Part shown: positions 13,701 to 24,157 of the stretch, piece by piece
How the letters are laid out: the number at the start of each line of letters is the position of its first letter
Position numbering within the stretch: position 1 is the first letter of the stretch
DNA from: Gammaproteobacteria bacterium
Lineage (GTDB): Bacteria > Pseudomonadota > Gammaproteobacteria > DSM-16500
Assembly: GCA_013286215.1 (NCBI GenBank)
Contig: JABDGC010000001.1
Span: 1 to 64,000 of the forward strand
Reading direction: 5' to 3'
Length of the DNA stretch: 64,000 bases
Program-made: the position numbers and the translations under genes
Notes under the pieces: generated by a model
What the model was told of the DNA's origin: nothing
The model's input: only the letters and a program-made list of their open reading frames with translations
The model's database searches: none

Positions 13701-13980
13701 AAATGCTTTGCATCTTAATATGAGGTTGTGATTTTAATAGGTTATAATACAGTTCCGTAAAGTCGAGCTGATGCACAAAGTCGCCAATACCAAAGGGATG
13801 ATTCCAGGTCGTTAATAAGAGCTGGTAAGGGTTTTCAGCGCTATATGCTCTTTGCAGATGCCTCGTCACCAGTGCTTGGTAGGGTTCTCGCTGTTTTGCT
13901 TCCACTTCAGGGTAAGTCGCCAGCGCATGATCAAAGGGGCTGGCTGCTGCTTTTTCTTCAGATCCTCGTCTTCCCGCCAT
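10780..13980 (-). CDS. Ankyrin-repeat effector candidate with GT-B-like N-terminal domain (1066 residues)
   Basis: The ATG at 13980 follows a GAGGGTG Shine-Dalgarno. Residues 1-~550 form a domain I cannot name: FGIGDFVHQ at 63-71 near the N-terminus and GSGDSSYSDAISAGK around Asp417, followed by FPFFHSRPWKNCFFSSM. This layout resembles GT-B glycosyltransferases of the EarP type (an N-terminal glycine loop, then a GEDS-like donor motif), an inference from short motifs. Residues ~550-740 are helical repeats. Residues ~740-910 are ankyrin repeats (IEIIKILLEKGANINARD, ITVVKLLLKKGANPDP). The C-terminus is helical and ends in a charged tail. No signal peptide is seen, so export would need a type IV-like system. 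Base 1-2305 encodes a close paralogue. Confidence 0.8.
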   Translation of the reverse strand: MAGRRGSEEKAAASPFDHALATYPEVEAKQREPYQALVTRHLQRAYSAENPYQLLLTTWNHPFGIGDFVHQLDFTELYYNLLKSQPHIKMQSICFISPEKQQLIKILLQGKDLGDIYFFDDEEKFDPKRAETATAILWSSPEQKELLRDAEVIKHSKSSSLFKEYIKKNSSVLHISRILIPSDYEEVPVILTILEDKFLQAIGEYGRYPEIQYGKGYGGLGYDGLSQFNLTKPGKRNYRQVDTAIGMGVCAGDAGIKFNENIRRQVKTVAEAGKAAFYKSRGEMDVLSKIIPKGREEDYFDTHTLAYGYLQEPAYFNLFVASVAATSDKSYIDIITNAAVIEKFKLPLDQKDLELLKAQGITSIEVIDGDDKRVIPIPYDEKPEKSKVLRFVSGSGMTNHQKEEIIALADVVAGSGDSSYSDAISAGKFPFFHSRPWKNCFFSSMVLTIEEARKNGEIPRDLSLLTLYFKYIIGFEEADSFPYQDKGPVSAGEMVDHATFIAFIKENHRALQEQFQYYAEYLHENRNLAQEQNKLFNRSFVISILEKGSAEEINELLDLMPSWEIGPINFVYYAAKHRLSNVLDLLFRKNPRQFIQFMDQRTPSGPRYTSQAKTPLELACASHDEKTVRFFLEIYLRKNSLALDSAALTTLLIGITSSPNYTPQTLATFFQLLNHPETVDADKMAEFFLAVINSPYYKPEALSLFMQFQNQPEIIAFLKIVQKDDELRRALPSSWSYSYPQPMQDLASLFVIPFPSLDLFMHVAVATGLTATFKALLALKPDFDRSQADDLLNLALKKDGSIEIIKILLEKGANINARDKQSSADSIIRTPLYTAVNKETTELIDLLLAYSGVSLDKLLCDAVRNNHITVVKLLLKKGANPDPRASASDLESVVPPSRQEIETPLGLARAAGYPNIMRVLLYRKLNELKMEEGSPKKAAIEKLRRTIQVSGGFAGCEDTLQELYDDFMRLHTLTEKLMGIQHGPLSKLCDTIYAKYAKDPGKPDALFNELIQSVTELNQVLQKIPLPKAEAPSFRKSNAVISAEIAKILDSYKTSKEAKSERRIEP

Positions 13981-14019
13981 AAAATCACCCTCTTATTTTG
14001 ATTGGCTCTATTTGTATCA

Positions 14020-14025
14020 ATTATA
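14020..14025 (-). promoter_or_regulatory. Probable -10 box (TATAAT) of the ankyrin gene
   Basis: TATAAT on the minus strand, 40 bases before the ATG, preceded by GCGCGC. The position and neighbouring bases match the box before the paralogous gene at 2305. Confidence 0.5.
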
Positions 14026-14108
14026 GCGCGCCTGTTCTTTTTGTATATTTTTTGGGCGTACAATGCATGTAATTTAACTGAATATAATTTATAAATCAAT
14101 TGGTTATG

Positions 14109-14340
14109 CCGCCCCTCCGTTGGAAAAGGGAGGCGGAGAGGGATTTGTATAAAATAATTATATATAAATCCCCCTGAATTCCCCTTTTCAAAGGGCGAGC
14201 ACTGTGCCTCTCCGTCACGTTTTTGGTAGAGGTGAGGGGGTTAGGGAGAGGAGGTAAATTAGTCGCTTTGATTTATGCCCCCTTCCCCCACCAAAAACGT
14301 GGCGGAAGGGGGATGTGGAAGGGAGAATCGGATATAGACC
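14109..14340. repeat. Cluster of GC-rich hairpin repeats between gatB and the ankyrin gene
   Basis: This gene-free stretch holds several palindromes: CCGCCCCTCC pairing with GGGAGGCGG (14109-14135), a CCTTTTCAAAGGG motif (about 14182), an imperfect CCTCTCC/GGTGAGG hairpin (14207-14237) and a CCCCCTTCCCCCAC/GTGGCGGAAGGGGG hairpin (14278-14312). The unit ends with a degenerate copy of the end motif seen in the dispersed elements at 26342 and 32082. It lies downstream of gatB and may stop its transcription. Confidence 0.6.
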
Positions 14341-14429
14341 AAGGCACTAAAAAATTGCAGTTTAAATGAAGATAGATTTACTCCACTCCCAAGGTGGACC
14401 GAAGACCCGCATTAGCGTGGAGAACCGCC

Positions 14430-15866
14430 CTAAGCCTGGAGTTTCTTTTTCAGGCTCTCATTCAACTGCTGAGGGTTTAACTTGCCTTGGGATTCTTTCA
14501 TCAGCAAGCCGACAAAATAACCAAAAAGTTTTTCCTTGCCGGAACGGTATTCCTGCACCTTTTCGGGGTTGGCGGCCATCACCTGGTCAATCAGTTTTTC
14601 AATGGCGGAAGAGTCGGTCACCTGTTTCAAGCCTTTCTTTTCAATGATCGCGTCAACGTCCTCTTTCTCATTCCACAAAGCTTCAAAAACAGTCTTGGCG
14701 ATTTTGCCTGAGATAGTGTTGTCGCCGATGCGACGCACCAGTTTAGCGAGTTGTGACGCTGAAATCGGGCAGTTGGTAATTTCGAGGTCATTGCGGTTCA
14801 AGGCGCCTAGCAGTTCGCTGGTGATCCAGTTGGCGGCGAGCTTGGCCTGGCCGTCGGTTTCTTTAACGACGGTTTCAAAATAATGGGCCAGATCGCGGCT
14901 CGAGATCAGAATGCCGGCGTCATAGGCGTTTAAGCCGTATTGCGCCATGAAGCGTTCGCGTTTTTGATAGGGCAGTTCCGGCATGCTGCTTTGAGCCTGC
15001 TTTAGCATTTCGTCAGTAATGATCAGCGGCAGTAAGTCGGGATCGGGGAAGTAGCGGTAATCGTTGGCTTCTTCTTTGCTGCGCATGGGGCGCGTTTCAT
15101 TTTTGTCGGGATTATAGAGGCGGGTTTCCTGGGTGATGGTGCCGCCGCTCTCGAGAACGGCAATCTGTCTTTCGATTTCATAATTAATGGCGCGCTCCAC
15201 AAAGCGGAAGGAGTTGATGTTCTTCAGCTCCGTGCGGGTGCCTAATTTGCTCTGGCCTCGGGGACGCACCGAAACGTTGGCGTCGCAGCGAAAGGAGCCT
15301 TCCTGCATGTTGCCGTCGCAGATCTCCAGGTAGCGCACCAGGGCGTGCACGGTTTTTAAATAGGCGACGGCTTCTCTGGCCGAGCGCAGCTCGGGCTCGG
15401 AAACGATTTCCAATAAGGGCGTACCGGCGCGGTTCAAGTCGATGCCGCTTAAATCAAGGAAGTCTTCGTGCAGCGATTTGCCGGCGTCCTCTTCCAAATG
15501 CGCGCGGGTGATATGAATGCGTTTTTCGCTGCCATCGTCGAGGGTTACGTCGAGATAGCCCTTGCCGATGATGGGTAGTTCATATTGGCTGATTTGATAG
15601 CCTTTGGGCAGGTCGGGGTAGAAATAATTTTTACGTGCGAAAACCGACTTGTGATTGATTTCCGCCTGGATGCCCAAACCAAATTTGAGTGCCATGAAAA
15701 CCACGTCTTTGTTCAAAACAGGAAGAACGCCGGGCAGACCAAGGTCAATCGCGCAGGCTTGTGTATTGGGCTCGGCGCCAAACTGGGTGGGCGCGCCTGA
15801 GAAAATTTTGCTTTTGGTTAATAATTGAGCGTGAATTTCAAGGCCAATGACTGTTTCCCATTCCAT
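14430..15866 (-). CDS. gatB: Asp-tRNA(Asn)/Glu-tRNA(Gln) amidotransferase subunit B
   Basis: GatB phosphorylates Glu-tRNA(Gln) or Asp-tRNA(Asn) and, with ammonia supplied by GatA, converts the misacylated residue to the amide. The start is the ATG of [15 protein letters not shown], directly after a CTGAGGAG Shine-Dalgarno; an in-frame TTG further up (15920) would overlap gatA. The protein has 478 residues, the usual family length. The catalytic cradle motifs ([42 protein letters not shown]) and the C-terminal tRNA-binding helical/YqeY-like region are present. Third gene of a gatC-gatA-gatB operon, 23 bases after gatA. The organism therefore makes at least one amidated aminoacyl-tRNA by the indirect route. 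Confidence 0.96.
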   Translation of the reverse strand: MEWETVIGLEIHAQLLTKSKIFSGAPTQFGAEPNTQACAIDLGLPGVLPVLNKDVVFMALKFGLGIQAEINHKSVFARKNYFYPDLPKGYQISQYELPIIGKGYLDVTLDDGSEKRIHITRAHLEEDAGKSLHEDFLDLSGIDLNRAGTPLLEIVSEPELRSAREAVAYLKTVHALVRYLEICDGNMQEGSFRCDANVSVRPRGQSKLGTRTELKNINSFRFVERAINYEIERQIAVLESGGTITQETRLYNPDKNETRPMRSKEEANDYRYFPDPDLLPLIITDEMLKQAQSSMPELPYQKRERFMAQYGLNAYDAGILISSRDLAHYFETVVKETDGQAKLAANWITSELLGALNRNDLEITNCPISASQLAKLVRRIGDNTISGKIAKTVFEALWNEKEDVDAIIEKKGLKQVTDSSAIEKLIDQVMAANPEKVQEYRSGKEKLFGYFVGLLMKESQGKLNPQQLNESLKKKLQA

Positions 15867-15889
15867 TTTCGTCTCCTCAGAATAATTTT

Positions 15890-17335
15890 TTAGATACCCG
15901 TCGGTTTGCGTGTGTGCCAATCCGTCACTGTTTGATAGACGTGGGCAACGTTGAGTAGGCGCGCCTCTTCAAAGTAATTGCCGATCAATTGCATGCCGAT
16001 CGGCAGGTGATTATTGAAACCGGCGGGAATGGAAATGCCCGGCAGGCCAGCCAGGTTGACGGCAAGGGTGTAAATGTCCGACAGATACATGCTAATCGGG
16101 TCGTTGGTTTTTTCGCCGAATGGGAAGGCTGGTGAGGGCGTGGTTGGGCTCAGGATGACATCCACCTCTTTAAAAGCGCGAACAAAATCGTCGCGGATGA
16201 GGCGGCGCAGTTTTTGCGCCTTTAAATAATAGGCATCATAGTAGCCGGCAGACAAGACATAGGTGCCGATCATGATACGGCGTTTGACCTCGTTGCCGAA
16301 ACCGTCGCTGCGCGTGCGCTTGTACAAGTCTTCAAGATTCTGGGGCTCCGGACAGCGATAGCCATAGCGGACGCCGTCATAGCGGGCCAGATTAGAGGAG
16401 CATTCCGCCGGCGCGATGACGTAATAAGCCGGTATAGACAATTGCATCGCGGGCAGGCTGATTTCTTTAAACTGGGCACCCAATTTTTCGTATTCATGCC
16501 GGGCAGCTTCCAGGCGCTGGGCGATCTCGCTGTTCAAGCCGGCGAAATATTCTTTGGGCAGGCCGATGCGCAAGCCTTTGATGGAATCATTTAAAGTGGC
16601 CGTGTAGTCGGGTACCGGCAGATCGACGCTGGTCGAGTCCCGTTCGTCAAAGCCCGACATCGCGTTCAGCAGCAGCGCCGCGTCTTCGGCGCTACGCGCC
16701 AGTGGTCCACCCTGGTCGAGACTGGAAGCGAAGGCGATCATGCCGTAGCGGGAAACGCGCCCGTAAGTGGGTTTGATGCCGGTAATGCCGCAAAGTGCCG
16801 CAGGTTGGCGAATTGAGCCGCCGGTGTCGGTGCCGGTGGCACCCGCTGCCAGGAAGGCCGCAACCGCGGCCGCGGAGCCGCCGGAAGAGCCGCCGGGCAC
16901 GCGTTCTTTGTCCCAGGGATTTTTGACCGGACCAAAGTGGCTATTTTCATTGGAGGAACCCATGGCGAACTCATCCATGTTAGTCTTGCCCAACATGACA
17001 GTTCCGGCTTGCTTGAGATTTTTCACGACGGTCGCGTCGTAGGGCGCGATAAAATTATGCAGCATTTGTGAAGCGCAGGTGGTTTTGACTCCTTTGGTGC
17101 AGAAGATGTCTTTCTGCGCGATGGGAATGCCGGTCAAGCGTCCTGCCTGGCCGGCAGCGCGTTTTTCATCCGCCGCTTTGGCGGCAGCAAGGGCGGCTTC
17201 TTCAGTGACGGTGATAAAACAGTTCAGGTCTTTATCCAGTTCCTGGATCCGTTTTAAATAAAACTGCGTTAACTCCAGACTGGAGATCTTTTTGCTCTGT
17301 AATTCTTGGGAAAGTTCAGCGATGGTTTTGAACAT
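15890..17335 (-). CDS. gatA: Asp-tRNA(Asn)/Glu-tRNA(Gln) amidotransferase subunit A
   Basis: GatA is the glutaminase subunit, an amidase-signature enzyme that releases ammonia from glutamine and channels it to GatB. The 481-residue length is typical. The Ser-cisSer-Lys machinery is visible: [11 protein letters not shown] with the Lys, then a Gly/Ser-rich [17 protein letters not shown] block, then [17 protein letters not shown] with the nucleophilic Ser. It sits 16 bases after gatC and 23 bases before gatB in one operon. Nothing odd was seen. Confidence 0.97.
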   Translation of the reverse strand: MFKTIAELSQELQSKKISSLELTQFYLKRIQELDKDLNCFITVTEEAALAAAKAADEKRAAGQAGRLTGIPIAQKDIFCTKGVKTTCASQMLHNFIAPYDATVVKNLKQAGTVMLGKTNMDEFAMGSSNENSHFGPVKNPWDKERVPGGSSGGSAAAVAAFLAAGATGTDTGGSIRQPAALCGITGIKPTYGRVSRYGMIAFASSLDQGGPLARSAEDAALLLNAMSGFDERDSTSVDLPVPDYTATLNDSIKGLRIGLPKEYFAGLNSEIAQRLEAARHEYEKLGAQFKEISLPAMQLSIPAYYVIAPAECSSNLARYDGVRYGYRCPEPQNLEDLYKRTRSDGFGNEVKRRIMIGTYVLSAGYYDAYYLKAQKLRRLIRDDFVRAFKEVDVILSPTTPSPAFPFGEKTNDPISMYLSDIYTLAVNLAGLPGISIPAGFNNHLPIGMQLIGNYFEEARLLNVAHVYQTVTDWHTRKPTGI

Positions 17336-17351
17336 GGACGTTCCTCGAAAT

Positions 17352-17645
17352 TTAGGCTTCTTCTATGACTTTGGGCACCAGATAAAGTCCGACTTTGACT
17401 TCCGGGGCGATTGATTGAAACAATTCCCGCTGGTTGGGTTCGCTGATATCGTCCGGTCTTAAGCGTTGCGGTAAATCCAGGGGGTGGGCCAGGGGCTCGA
17501 CTTGGGTTGTGTCAATTTCGTTCATGTGGGCGACAAAGTCGAGAATGCTGGAAAGTTGGGGGGTGTAGTAGGTCAGGTCGCTTTCGGATACGTTCAAGCG
17601 CGCCAAATGGGCGATTTTTTTAACCTCTTCAGGCCTTAAGGACAT
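17352..17645 (-). CDS. gatC: Asp-tRNA(Asn)/Glu-tRNA(Gln) amidotransferase subunit C
   Basis: A small 97-residue subunit that wraps around GatA and stabilises the GatA-GatB complex. The start [20 protein letters not shown] and the [15 protein letters not shown] segment are characteristic. First gene of gatCAB; it reads away from mreB, and the intervening 187 bases contain a large perfect palindrome. Confidence 0.94.
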   Translation of the reverse strand: MSLRPEEVKKIAHLARLNVSESDLTYYTPQLSSILDFVAHMNEIDTTQVEPLAHPLDLPQRLRPDDISEPNQRELFQSIAPEVKVGLYLVPKVIEEA

Positions 17646-17703
17646 AGTTTCTGGACTCCTGGATTGATCGGGCTACTCAAGCAAGCGAGCATTATACATA
17701 AAT

Positions 17704-17762
17704 AAGGGAGTTCAGTTAAATAGTTTGACGAAAACCGTCAAACTATTTAACTGAACTCCCTT
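17704..17762. repeat. Perfect palindrome with 27-bp arms between gatC and mreB
   Basis: The left arm 17704-17730 (AAGGGAGTTCAG... to ...AGTTTGACG) is the exact reverse complement of 17736-17762, separated by a 5-base loop. The flanking genes start divergently on either side, so this is not a normal terminator: it lies in the leader or promoter zone of both. It could be a miniature element, a cruciform or a protein-binding site. Confidence 0.9.
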
Positions 17763-17805
17763 TTAAGGAGTAGATAAAGTGAGAGGGATTGTTTAAAATC
17801 CTTAG

Positions 17806-18876
<1,071 letters not shown>

Positions 18877-18885
18877 TAGAAACCT

Positions 18886-19749
18886 TTGCGTAGATCGCCG
18901 ATAGTAAGACCCATTTTCGCCGTGAGGGGATCTCACCTGGGTTGGCGGGTGTTTGTGCTGCTTACCTGCGCCCTGGGTCTCATGATCCTGGATAAATATG
19001 TGCCGGCTACGGAGCAAGTCCGGACGGCACTTTCACTTCCGCTCGCTCCTTTTCAGTATATTGTCAGCGCGCCGATTCAATGGTTTGACAAGCTGAGTTA
19101 TTTGCTGAGTAGGCAGGACACCCTGCACCAGGAAAATATGGATCTTAAGGCGGAACAATTGCTGTTGAAGGCCCAACTGCAACGTTTGGCTGCGATTGAA
19201 TCAGAAAATAATCATTTAAAAGGGTTGCTGCAATCTTCCCAGCAAATTCATGGGAGAACGCTGATTGCGCAACTATTGGCCGTTGATTCCGATCTTTCCC
19301 TCCGCCAAATCCTCCTCGACAAGGGTTCGCATCACGGCGTTTTTCTGGGGCAGCCGGTCTTGGATGCCAGTGGTGTCATGGGGCAGGTGATTCAAGTCAG
19401 TCCACTGACCAGCCGGGTTTTACTGATTAACGACGTGAAGAGCGGCATTGCCGTTGAAAACGCCCGCAATGGCGTGCGTTCCATCGCCATGGGTGATAGC
19501 TATTCAGGCCGCCTGCGTTTGGCTAATGTTCCCCAGACGGCCGACATTAAACCGGGCGATATGTTTTTGACTTCCGGGCTCAGCGACCGCTACCCTCCAG
19601 GTTACCCTGTTGGGCAAGTTGCTTCTGTCGCGCATGATCCCGGCCTACCTTTTATGACCATTATTTTAGAGCCAAGCGCACATCTCGACCAAAGTCGGCA
19701 AGTCTTGCTGGTTTGGCCGGCGAAACCGCCCTCCGGCCGGGAGAAATAG
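18886..19749 (+). CDS. mreC: Rod-shape determining protein MreC
   Basis: A periplasmic scaffold protein linking MreB filaments to the cell-wall synthases. The 287 residues start at TTG with a short basic cytosolic stretch, one membrane helix (VFVLLTCALGLMILDKYV), a coiled coil (about 80-115, with LAAIESENNHLKGLL) and the two beta-barrel MreC domain (LLLDKGSHHGVFLGQPVLD-like, DVKSGIAVENARNG, GDMFLTSGL). It lies nine bases after mreB and is one base from mreD. Confidence 0.95.
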   Translation: MRRSPIVRPIFAVRGSHLGWRVFVLLTCALGLMILDKYVPATEQVRTALSLPLAPFQYIVSAPIQWFDKLSYLLSRQDTLHQENMDLKAEQLLLKAQLQRLAAIESENNHLKGLLQSSQQIHGRTLIAQLLAVDSDLSLRQILLDKGSHHGVFLGQPVLDASGVMGQVIQVSPLTSRVLLINDVKSGIAVENARNGVRSIAMGDSYSGRLRLANVPQTADIKPGDMFLTSGLSDRYPPGYPVGQVASVAHDPGLPFMTIILEPSAHLDQSRQVLLVWPAKPPSGREK

Positions 19750-19750
19750 C

Positions 19751-20245
19751 ATGTTGGATGCACAGATAAATGAAATCCGTCAATGGGTTACTCTGGGGGT
19801 CAGCCTTTGTCTGGCGCTGCTTTTGATGCTCTTGCCGTTGCCCATCTGGCTTGCCGCTTTTCGTCCCGCCTGGGTCTTGATGGTATTAATTTTTTGGGCC
19901 CTGGTTTTGCCGGGACGCATTAGCATCACACTCGCCTGGGTCATGGGAATTCTGGTGGATGTTTTGAATGGAACCTTGCTGGGTGAGCACGCTCTGGCTT
20001 TAACCGCGGTGATCTATCTGGTCTCGCGCTTCAGTAATCAAATGCGCATGTTTTCGCTCTTTCAACAAGGCATGGCTGTGCTCTGCCTGGTCCTGGGTTA
20101 CTTGTTTATCCTCTTTTGCATTCAGGGCTTTCTCGGTGTCTTGCTAGAAGGCTGGTTTTACTGGCTGCCGGCGTTGACGAGCATGGTGCTTTGGCCTTGG
20201 GTCTTCGTGATTCTGCGAGATCGCTATCGCCGTTTTGAAAATTAA
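19751..20245 (+). CDS. mreD: Rod-shape determining protein MreD
   Basis: A 164-residue inner-membrane protein of the elongasome with about five hydrophobic segments (for example WVTLGVSLCLALLLMLLPLP and VLMVLIFWALVLP). Its start immediately follows the mreC stop, and position plus hydrophobicity support the call. In many gammaproteobacteria mreD is followed by maf and rng; here yhdP follows directly, so those two genes are absent from this place. Confidence 0.9.
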   Translation: MLDAQINEIRQWVTLGVSLCLALLLMLLPLPIWLAAFRPAWVLMVLIFWALVLPGRISITLAWVMGILVDVLNGTLLGEHALALTAVIYLVSRFSNQMRMFSLFQQGMAVLCLVLGYLFILFCIQGFLGVLLEGWFYWLPALTSMVLWPWVFVILRDRYRRFEN

Positions 20246-20261
20246 AAAAGCCCATCGGCTA

Positions 20262-20270
20262 TGGTATAAT
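20262..20270 (+). promoter_or_regulatory. Extended -10 promoter of yhdP
   Basis: TGGTATAAT has the TGn extension plus a perfect TATAAT, 36 bases before the yhdP start, in the 60-base gap after mreD. No -35 at the right distance is seen, as is usual for extended -10 promoters. Confidence 0.6.
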
Positions 20271-20305
20271 GTGTTCCTGAAACTAGCAAAGCAAGGCTTA
20301 TTATT

Positions 20306-23300
20306 TTGAAGATTGTTTTCACAAAACTCCTGCGCGCGATTTGGTATCTTTTTGCTGCCGGTTTAATTTTGGCGGCCATCTTGATCGCGGTCGCGCATCT
20401 CGCGACGCCCCTGCTGAATAAACACCGTGCTGATTTGGAACGTTGGGCCTCGGAACGCTTGCAGATGCCGATTACCATCGGCAAGCTGCATGCCGACTGG
20501 CGTGGCAATATTCCGGAGCTCACGTTGACGCAGGTGGTTACGTTGGACAAGCAAACCCATCGTCCTGCTTTTGAAATACAGGAAGTAAAATTCGGCTTTC
20601 AGCTGTTTACCAGCCTGTGGAAAAGAAAGGTCGTCATGGAGGACATTATTATTTCGGGCGCAGGGGTTACCATTGTGCAGGACGCTGACGGCGGATTCAA
20701 GATCAAGGACCTGCCCGTTGAGAAAGGGCTGGATTATCAGGCCTATCAGTTAAGCAATATTCTCGGCTGGATTTTTTCGCAGCCCTATTTGTCCTTGCGC
20801 GACATTGACGTGCATTTCATGCTTTCCAGCAAAGAAAAGCGAGAACTGAGCATTAAAAAAGTATCGCTAGTCAACCATGGGAATGCACATAAGATTAACG
20901 GCAATTTTCTTTTGCAGCAGGAAATTCCGACGGAGGTTCAGGCGCACATCGAATGGTTGGGGAACACCGCAGATCCCGAGCATATCCAGGCCAAGGCTTA
21001 TCTGGATTTGGAAGGCGTCTCTTTGGGGCAATGGCTGCAAGGCAAAAATAGTGCCTGGGAGGGGCTTTTCTCCGGCTGGCAAATTCATCAGGGCGTTGGC
21101 GGCGTGGGCCTTTGGCTGACCTGGGAAGACAACCAATTAAAAGAAGCGCAAAGCGTGTTTCAGTGGTATGACCTCGAGTTTTATTCAGTCATGGACAAAA
21201 AGACCTATCCCGTTGATCGTCTCAGTGGTCATTTAGGTTGGAAACGTGACGGCGACAATCAGATTATCGCCGGGGATAATCTCCTGATTAACTTCCCCAA
21301 TCACCTCTGGCCAGCAACCACTTTCTATGTGACCTTGGTTCCGGCTTCGACCGCCGCGGCCGCCGAGCGGATGCTGCAAAAGAAGAGGCTCATCAATCCG
21401 GAGCAGCACGCGAAAGCAAGCGGTAAAGATCAACCAGCTCAGCAAACCGCGAAAGCGGTTTCGTCCGCGAATCCTTATGCGGCTAAATTAAAAGAAGGCC
21501 TGGATTTCGCCGAAGCCGGTGTCAAAAAATCCTTTGCTGGCCGGAGCGCTTGGCGTTTGCAGGACTTGCGTATCGGCTACCTGGATTTGCAAGATCTCTT
21601 GCCCATTGTGTTGGCGAATTCCAGTCTTTCCGCGGAGTGGCACCAGAACCTCGTTGAACTACAGCCCATGGGAGAGCTGCAAAATTTCAGGGTTGACTGG
21701 CAGGGCGACTGGAGCGACTTTACTGGGCTGACGCTTTCAGGTGAGTTTAAAGGACTGACGTTTAATCCTTGGAAAAAATTTCCCGGTCTCGCCAATTTTA
21801 ACGGTACCCTCAACTGGGGCCACGACGAGGGCAACCTGGCGGTGGCGAGCGATAAATTAAGTGTCGTCTTGCCTACCTTGTTTCCCGGCTCTCTTATTTT
21901 TGATCAGGTCAAGGCGGATATTGATTTTCAGTACAATGCCGACGACGGCTGGTCTGTTAAAACCAAGAAGGCGCTGCTTGCCAATGCGGACGTCAAGTTG
22001 CAGACAGAGCTTCATATGACCTTTCCGCCCCGGGCATCGCCCACGATAGACCTCGACGCGGATTTCTCTCTTGCGAGGCTCACTCAGATCGCGCAGTACC
22101 TGCCTTCTCGTGTCATGGATCCCGCATTAGTGGCTTGGCTGAAGGACGCTTTTTTAAGCGGACGCGTTGATTCCGGGCGAGCAGTGATTCAAGGAAAGCT
22201 CAATCTGTTTCCTTTTGATAAGGCGGAATTGAAAAAAGGCCAGAGTGGGAAGTTTGAGGTCAGCGGCGAACTGAGAGAGGTCGATTTTCATTATGCACCG
22301 CAATGGCCGCTTTTGCAGCAGGTCAACGGCAGGCTGCTCTTTTCTGGGCGCGCCATGACGGCTTTAATTGATGACGCATCCCTTTTGGATATTCCACTCA
22401 AGGGAATTTCCGGCGTCATCCCCTATCTGGGAGAGGCGCAGCCGCAGTTTGTGAACCTGCAAGCGAAGGTGGAAGCCGATGTGTCTGATGGTCTGGAGTT
22501 AATTCACCAAAGTCCTTTGGAAGAGGTGATTGGCAAGGACTTGACGAGTCTGCAAATGAAGGGGGCGATGAAACTGGCGCTGTCTCTCTCCATTCCTCTG
22601 GCCAAGCCTGAAAAAACCACGGTTTTGGGGAAGGCGCAGTTAAGCCAGGCTAGCCTGGACCTGCCGGAATGGAGCATTCGCATGGATCAGATAAACGGCG
22701 CTTTTCAATTCACGGAAACGGATTTGAGTGCCAAGCTTTTACCGGGAAAACTCTGGGGTGAGCCGGCCACCTTACGCCTTTTGACGGTTCCAGCGAGCAA
22801 GGGCAAGCCCTCTTATGTGGAGGCGAAGGTAGCCGGCAAGGTGAATGTTGCCAAGGTGCAGAGCGCTACCAAGCTTGCGCTTTCGCAATTTCTTTCTGGC
22901 ACGAGCGCTTTCCAGGCGCGTTTGAAACTCTATCAATCCAGCACGGCCAATAACGAGGTTTATCTCAGCTCCAACCTGCAAGGCATCGCGGTTGATCTTC
23001 CCGCGCCCTTTGCCAAGTCCGCGGCTTCGCTGCGGGACTTCGCGCTGAATTTTGTGATACAGCCAGGGCCGAGTTTTAACACCCAGCTCCAGTACGGCGA
23101 TCAGCTGCAGGCGCAACTGAATATCACTCGGGAGCAAAATGCTCGCGTGCTTGATATTGATAGTAGCCGTCTCAAGGGACGGATCAGGCTGGTCTATCCC
23201 TTTGACAGTAAAAAACCGATCGAGGCGCAATTGGACCGCTTGATTGTGAACGCGGGGAATGCAGGCAGCATTGGCGCCATCGATCCGCATTCCTTGCCGC

Positions 23301-24157
23301 CCCTGAATATTAGCAGCCGGCAGTTTGTCTATGGCAATAAAAATCTCGGGCAGCTGAATTTAACGACTGTGCCCAAATACAATGGCTTGACCATTCAAAA
23401 TTTCAGTCTTAGCACCACGGATTATCAGTTTAAATCGAAGGGCCAGTGGGTGGGTTCTGGGATGTCCCAGCATAGCCAATTGCAAGGAACGCTGGATAGC
23501 TCCCGGGTCAATCAATTGTTGAATCGTTTGGGGCTTTCGCTGCGCAGCTTGATTGTCAATAAAGGCCACGCCGTTTTTGATTTGCAGTGGAAGGGGGCGC
23601 CTTATCATTTTAGCCTGGCCTCAATGTCCGGTGACTTTTCCTTTGCCCTGGAAAAAGGACGAATCATTAACCTCAACGAATCCGATAATACAAAAATGGA
23701 CATGGGGCGCATGTTGAGCTTATTCAGCCTGCAAACCATCCCGCGGCGCTTGAGCCTGGACTTTAGTGATTTGTTTGAGCAGGGCTACAGTTTCGACTTT
23801 ATGCGCGGCAATTTTACTTTGAAGCAGGGTAGCGCTTTTACGCAAAAGCCGGCTGTATTTGAAGGGCCGGTCGCTCACATCACCGCCGCCGGGCGTATTG
23901 GTTTTCTGGCGCAGGACTATGATTTGAGTTTGAGTATTTCACCTTATGTCACCGAAAGCTTGCCGGTGGTCGCCGGGGCGCTCACTTTAAATCCCTTTGT
24001 GGGCGCGGCGGCGTGGTTAGTCAACAAGGTGGTGTTGAGCAAGGAAGTTTCGCGGGTCGTTACCTATAATTACAAGGTGACCGGAAGCTGGGATGCGCCA
24101 GTTTGGAGAAAGGTTAGCGGGAACCGCTCTGAGCGGCTTAATGCAACGACGGCATAG
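20306..24157 (+). CDS. yhdP: YhdP-family AsmA-like lipid transport protein
   Basis: A 1283-residue inner-membrane-anchored protein of the AsmA/TamB-like group; YhdP is one of the bridge proteins thought to carry phospholipids to the outer membrane. The start is TTG. There is one N-terminal membrane helix (AIWYLFAAGLILAAILIAVA) followed by the characteristic ERLQMPITIGKLHADWRG segment. A very long periplasmic beta-rich region contains repeated beta-groove sequences, and the AsmA-like C-terminus has LSLDFSDLFEQGYSFDFMRG. It follows mreBCD, as yhdP does in many relatives. Its last 20 bases overlap the convergent gene at 24138-25451. Confidence 0.92.
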   Translation: MKIVFTKLLRAIWYLFAAGLILAAILIAVAHLATPLLNKHRADLERWASERLQMPITIGKLHADWRGNIPELTLTQVVTLDKQTHRPAFEIQEVKFGFQLFTSLWKRKVVMEDIIISGAGVTIVQDADGGFKIKDLPVEKGLDYQAYQLSNILGWIFSQPYLSLRDIDVHFMLSSKEKRELSIKKVSLVNHGNAHKINGNFLLQQEIPTEVQAHIEWLGNTADPEHIQAKAYLDLEGVSLGQWLQGKNSAWEGLFSGWQIHQGVGGVGLWLTWEDNQLKEAQSVFQWYDLEFYSVMDKKTYPVDRLSGHLGWKRDGDNQIIAGDNLLINFPNHLWPATTFYVTLVPASTAAAAERMLQKKRLINPEQHAKASGKDQPAQQTAKAVSSANPYAAKLKEGLDFAEAGVKKSFAGRSAWRLQDLRIGYLDLQDLLPIVLANSSLSAEWHQNLVELQPMGELQNFRVDWQGDWSDFTGLTLSGEFKGLTFNPWKKFPGLANFNGTLNWGHDEGNLAVASDKLSVVLPTLFPGSLIFDQVKADIDFQYNADDGWSVKTKKALLANADVKLQTELHMTFPPRASPTIDLDADFSLARLTQIAQYLPSRVMDPALVAWLKDAFLSGRVDSGRAVIQGKLNLFPFDKAELKKGQSGKFEVSGELREVDFHYAPQWPLLQQVNGRLLFSGRAMTALIDDASLLDIPLKGISGVIPYLGEAQPQFVNLQAKVEADVSDGLELIHQSPLEEVIGKDLTSLQMKGAMKLALSLSIPLAKPEKTTVLGKAQLSQASLDLPEWSIRMDQINGAFQFTETDLSAKLLPGKLWGEPATLRLLTVPASKGKPSYVEAKVAGKVNVAKVQSATKLALSQFLSGTSAFQARLKLYQSSTANNEVYLSSNLQGIAVDLPAPFAKSAASLRDFALNFVIQPGPSFNTQLQYGDQLQAQLNITREQNARVLDIDSSRLKGRIRLVYPFDSKKPIEAQLDRLIVNAGNAGSIGAIDPHSLPPLNISSRQFVYGNKNLGQLNLTTVPKYNGLTIQNFSLSTTDYQFKSKGQWVGSGMSQHSQLQGTLDSSRVNQLLNRLGLSLRSLIVNKGHAVFDLQWKGAPYHFSLASMSGDFSFALEKGRIINLNESDNTKMDMGRMLSLFSLQTIPRRLSLDFSDLFEQGYSFDFMRGNFTLKQGSAFTQKPAVFEGPVAHITAAGRIGFLAQDYDLSLSISPYVTESLPVVAGALTLNPFVGAAAWLVNKVVLSKEVSRVVTYNYKVTGSWDAPVWRKVSGNRSERLNATTA

